Position numbers and translations under genes: made by a program. Below are positions 50,124 to 51,668 of a stretch of DNA of 51,668 nt, in pieces. How positions within the stretch are numbered: position 1 is the first letter of the stretch; every line of letters starts with the position of its first letter. The notes under the pieces are model-generated. The model saw nothing but the letters and a program-made list of their open reading frames with translations. It was not told the origin of the DNA and did not search any database. The stretch is taken from NCBI GenBank assembly GCA_964653855.1, contig CAZZFV010000010.1:1-51668 (forward strand), written 5' to 3'. This stretch comes from RGIG3528 sp964653855. GTDB taxonomy: Bacteria; Bacillota; Clostridia; Lachnospirales; Lachnospiraceae.

Positions 50124-50999
50124 ATGTCAATTAAAATTAGGGACGATGAAGAATGCTGGTGCAAGAGCGGCAAGATGTATGCAAATTGCCACAAACGCTT
50201 TGACGACAGGCTTAAGAAACTTAGGCTTATAAGAAAAAAAGTTCCGGGGAGAAATTTGATAAAAACACCGGAACAGATTAAGAGAATAAAGGAATCGGCA
50301 AAGATTAACGTGAGTGTCCTCGATCATATCGGTGAAGTGATAAAGGAAGGCATGACTACGGCGGAAATCGACAGGATTGTCTATGATATGACAACCAAAA
50401 TGGGCGGAATTCCGGCGCCTCTCAATTATGAAGGATTCCCTTACAGCGTTTGCACATCCGTAAACGACCAGGTTTGTCACGGATTTCCGTCGGACAAGGT
50501 TGTTTTGCAAGAGGGGGATATCATAAACGTTGACTGTTCCACGATTTTAAACGGCGCTTTTTCGGATTCTTCGAGAATGTTTTGCATAGGACATGTCGAT
50601 CCGCAAATAAAAAGACTTGTGGAAGTAACACGCGAAAGCGTATATGAAGGCCTTAAGGCAGTTAAACCGTGGGGGTATCTCGGCGATATGAGCGCGGCGG
50701 TTCATGATTATGTGTATGACAGAGGCTACACAATAGTTCGTGAAATCGGCGGACACGGTGTGGGAAATCAATTCCATGAAGATCCGTGGGTGGGATTTCA
50801 TATGAAGCGCGGAACCGGTATGGTACTTGCGCCCGGGCTTATGTTTACGATTGAGCCCATGGTAAATTTCGGAGACGAAGACATATATGTTTCCGACGAA
50901 AACGATTGGGAAGTGTATACGGACGACGGACTTCCGTCCGCACAATGGGAAATCCAGGTGCTTGTGACGGAAGAAGGAACGGAAATCATATCGTGGTGA
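50124..50999 (+). CDS. map: Methionine aminopeptidase type I with N-terminal SEC-C zinc motif
   Basis: 291 residues. The first 25 residues hold a SEC-C-type motif (C-W-C-x-S-G-K-x-Y-x-x-C-H), a small zinc module also seen at the C-terminus of SecA and thought to help ribosome contact. The catalytic part has VCTSVNDQVCHGFP (His), DIINVDCSTILNGAFSDSS (two metal-binding Asp), EIGGHGVGNQFHEDP (His) and TIEPMVNFG (Glu) plus the final QWEIQVLVTEEGTEII (Glu). It removes the initiator Met co-translationally. Confidence 0.95.
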   Translation: MSIKIRDDEECWCKSGKMYANCHKRFDDRLKKLRLIRKKVPGRNLIKTPEQIKRIKESAKINVSVLDHIGEVIKEGMTTAEIDRIVYDMTTKMGGIPAPLNYEGFPYSVCTSVNDQVCHGFPSDKVVLQEGDIINVDCSTILNGAFSDSSRMFCIGHVDPQIKRLVEVTRESVYEGLKAVKPWGYLGDMSAAVHDYVYDRGYTIVREIGGHGVGNQFHEDPWVGFHMKRGTGMVLAPGLMFTIEPMVNFGDEDIYVSDENDWEVYTDDGLPSAQWEIQVLVTEEGTEIISW

Positions 51000-51003
51000 A
51001 TAT

Positions 51004-51048
51004 GAAAAGCCGGCAACAAACAAGACTAAACTTGTGCTGCCGGCTTTA
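51004..51048. terminator. Terminator between map and the convergent small gene
   Basis: AAAGCCGGCA / TGCCGGCTTT with further inner pairing ACAAG/CTTGT; T-runs are short, but the GC stem is strong and symmetric. Confidence 0.8.
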
Positions 51049-51064
51049 TTTGTATAAGGGTACG

Positions 51065-51490
51065 TTATTCCGGGTACAAATCAATATCTATAAAATTGTA
51101 TTTAAGAGTTCCTGTTTCTTTAGGCACGCCTGTAATAATAAAAATATAATCTTCGGTATAGACTAAATTGCCTTGGACCGTATAGCCCGCCGTAATGTAA
51201 TAGTCCAAAAATTCTTTGATGGTCAGCTTTGAATAATACGTTACTGCCGTATCCGAATGCTTGTAAGCACGCGTTGTTGACGGAGGAAGAGGGAGTACGG
51301 CTTTTTTTGCATCGGCTCCGCTTTTGGAAATATTATATGAACAGTGGGTTTTGGCACAATTAAATGTAATATCGAAATTATATCGAAATTCGGAATCGGT
51401 AAATCTTAATATTGTTATTGCAACGGTAATAATTAATATAAGAATTACAAAGATTGCTATACATGATATTATTTTTTTCCCTTTTTTCAT
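51065..51490 (-). CDS. Small membrane-anchored protein of unknown function
   Basis: 141 residues. One N-terminal membrane helix (about 6-28, IISCIAIFVILILIITVAITIL), then an extracytoplasmic domain with a possible disulfide (FNCAKTHC), a Pro-rich turn (VLPLPPSTTRAY) and a pattern LTIKEFLDYYITAGY that suggests a small alpha/beta fold. The same layout (N-terminal helix plus beta-rich domain of about 110 residues, Lys-rich start) is seen at 26427, though the sequences do not obviously align. Function not recognised. Confidence 0.6.
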   Translation of the reverse strand: MKKGKKIISCIAIFVILILIITVAITILRFTDSEFRYNFDITFNCAKTHCSYNISKSGADAKKAVLPLPPSTTRAYKHSDTAVTYYSKLTIKEFLDYYITAGYTVQGNLVYTEDYIFIITGVPKETGTLKYNFIDIDLYPE

Positions 51491-51491
51491 A

Positions 51492-51668
51492 TTAATTACC
51501 CGTCAATAGTTGTAACACTGCTTGTTGTTTAAAATGCTTTACCCCGTCGGCTAACGCTTTAAAATGCATGCTTCTCGGATTACTTTCATGAAAATAAGCT
51601 CTGTGGCTTCAACATTCCCGTCAAAAACATGACTCATCAGTTCATCGTCAAAAAGAGTCATATCGTCA
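51492..51668 (-). pseudogene. Decayed Rpn-type nuclease/transposase remnant (reaches window edge)
   Basis: On the minus strand the first frame reads MTLFDDELMSHVFDGNVEAT followed by ELIFMKVIREACILKR and a stop, matching the N-terminal start of Rpn proteins ('D..lM..vf..n...te.iL..il'). Immediately afterwards another frame reads HFKALADGVKHFKQQ to a stop, which matches the 'LADrVkyFKe' segment from the far C-terminal part of the same family. The catalytic middle is missing and the frame shifts, so this is an internally deleted remnant. Confidence 0.6.

Overview
The window reads as the chromosome of a low-to-mid GC Gram-positive of the Clostridia, most like a gut Lachnospiraceae. The indications are a T-box leader, a tandem glycine riboswitch, strong AGGAGG-type ribosome sites, several hybrid sensor kinases that end in a receiver domain, a BioY-type biotin importer and CDP-glycerol transferase chemistry. 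The assignment is inference; there is no rRNA or tRNA in the window. One run of 100 Ns (39220-39319) marks a scaffold join.

Layout. 1-270: tail of an Rpn-type nuclease/transposase gene with 12-nt tandem repeats. 543-1106: bioY. 1204-7936: two translationally coupled hybrid sensor kinases and an S66 LD-carboxypeptidase. 7985-8860 (minus): purC. 9209-13687: a third hybrid kinase, a 56-residue protein and a CDP-glycerol glycerophosphotransferase-like enzyme. 13706-16839: a T-box (probably Trp) controlling a three-gene amino-acid ABC importer. 16825-22291: a cassette bounded by 54/55-bp direct repeats. 22269-24168: a glycine riboswitch and a sodium:alanine/glycine symporter. 24621-26882: an AT-rich pair (subtilase-like protease plus a membrane-anchored protein). 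26981-29679 (minus): glf and two membrane proteins with Asp-rich segments. 29966-32587: an SGNH esterase lipoprotein and birA. 32768-39212: a fourth hybrid kinase, a large FeS/FAD oxidoreductase, hypA and two tandem hypB genes. 39196-48565: chorismate mutase and a complete shikimate pathway (aroB, aroC, an aroE-aroK fusion, aroQ, aroA, DAHP synthase), interrupted at 44046-45973 by a minus-strand AlbA_2/Schlafen-type gene and a broken small membrane gene. 48715-50999: purA and map. 51065-51668 (minus): a small membrane-anchored protein and a decayed Rpn remnant.

The most interesting system is the cassette at 16880-22237. It encodes an SdpR-like ArsR repressor, an SdpI-like immunity membrane protein, a 73-residue double-glycine-leader peptide with a 49-residue very hydrophobic cysteine-free core, a radical SAM enzyme whose C-terminal SPASM-like region has lost its cluster cysteines, a PqqD-like domain fused to what looks like a GNAT acetyltransferase fold, and a C39-peptidase ABC exporter. 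The genes are tightly packed behind one promoter that lies between two copies of an inverted-repeat operator. I infer a self-contained, autoregulated, radical-SAM-modified peptide toxin or signal with its own immunity. It is inserted exactly at the end of the importer ATPase gene and the glycine-riboswitch promoter, leaving a duplicated target and no recombinase of its own.

The second notable locus is the AlbA_2/ATPase gene at 44046-45488. Its promoter is embedded in nine helically phased copies of CTTCAAAG, and its product ends in a winged-helix-like domain.
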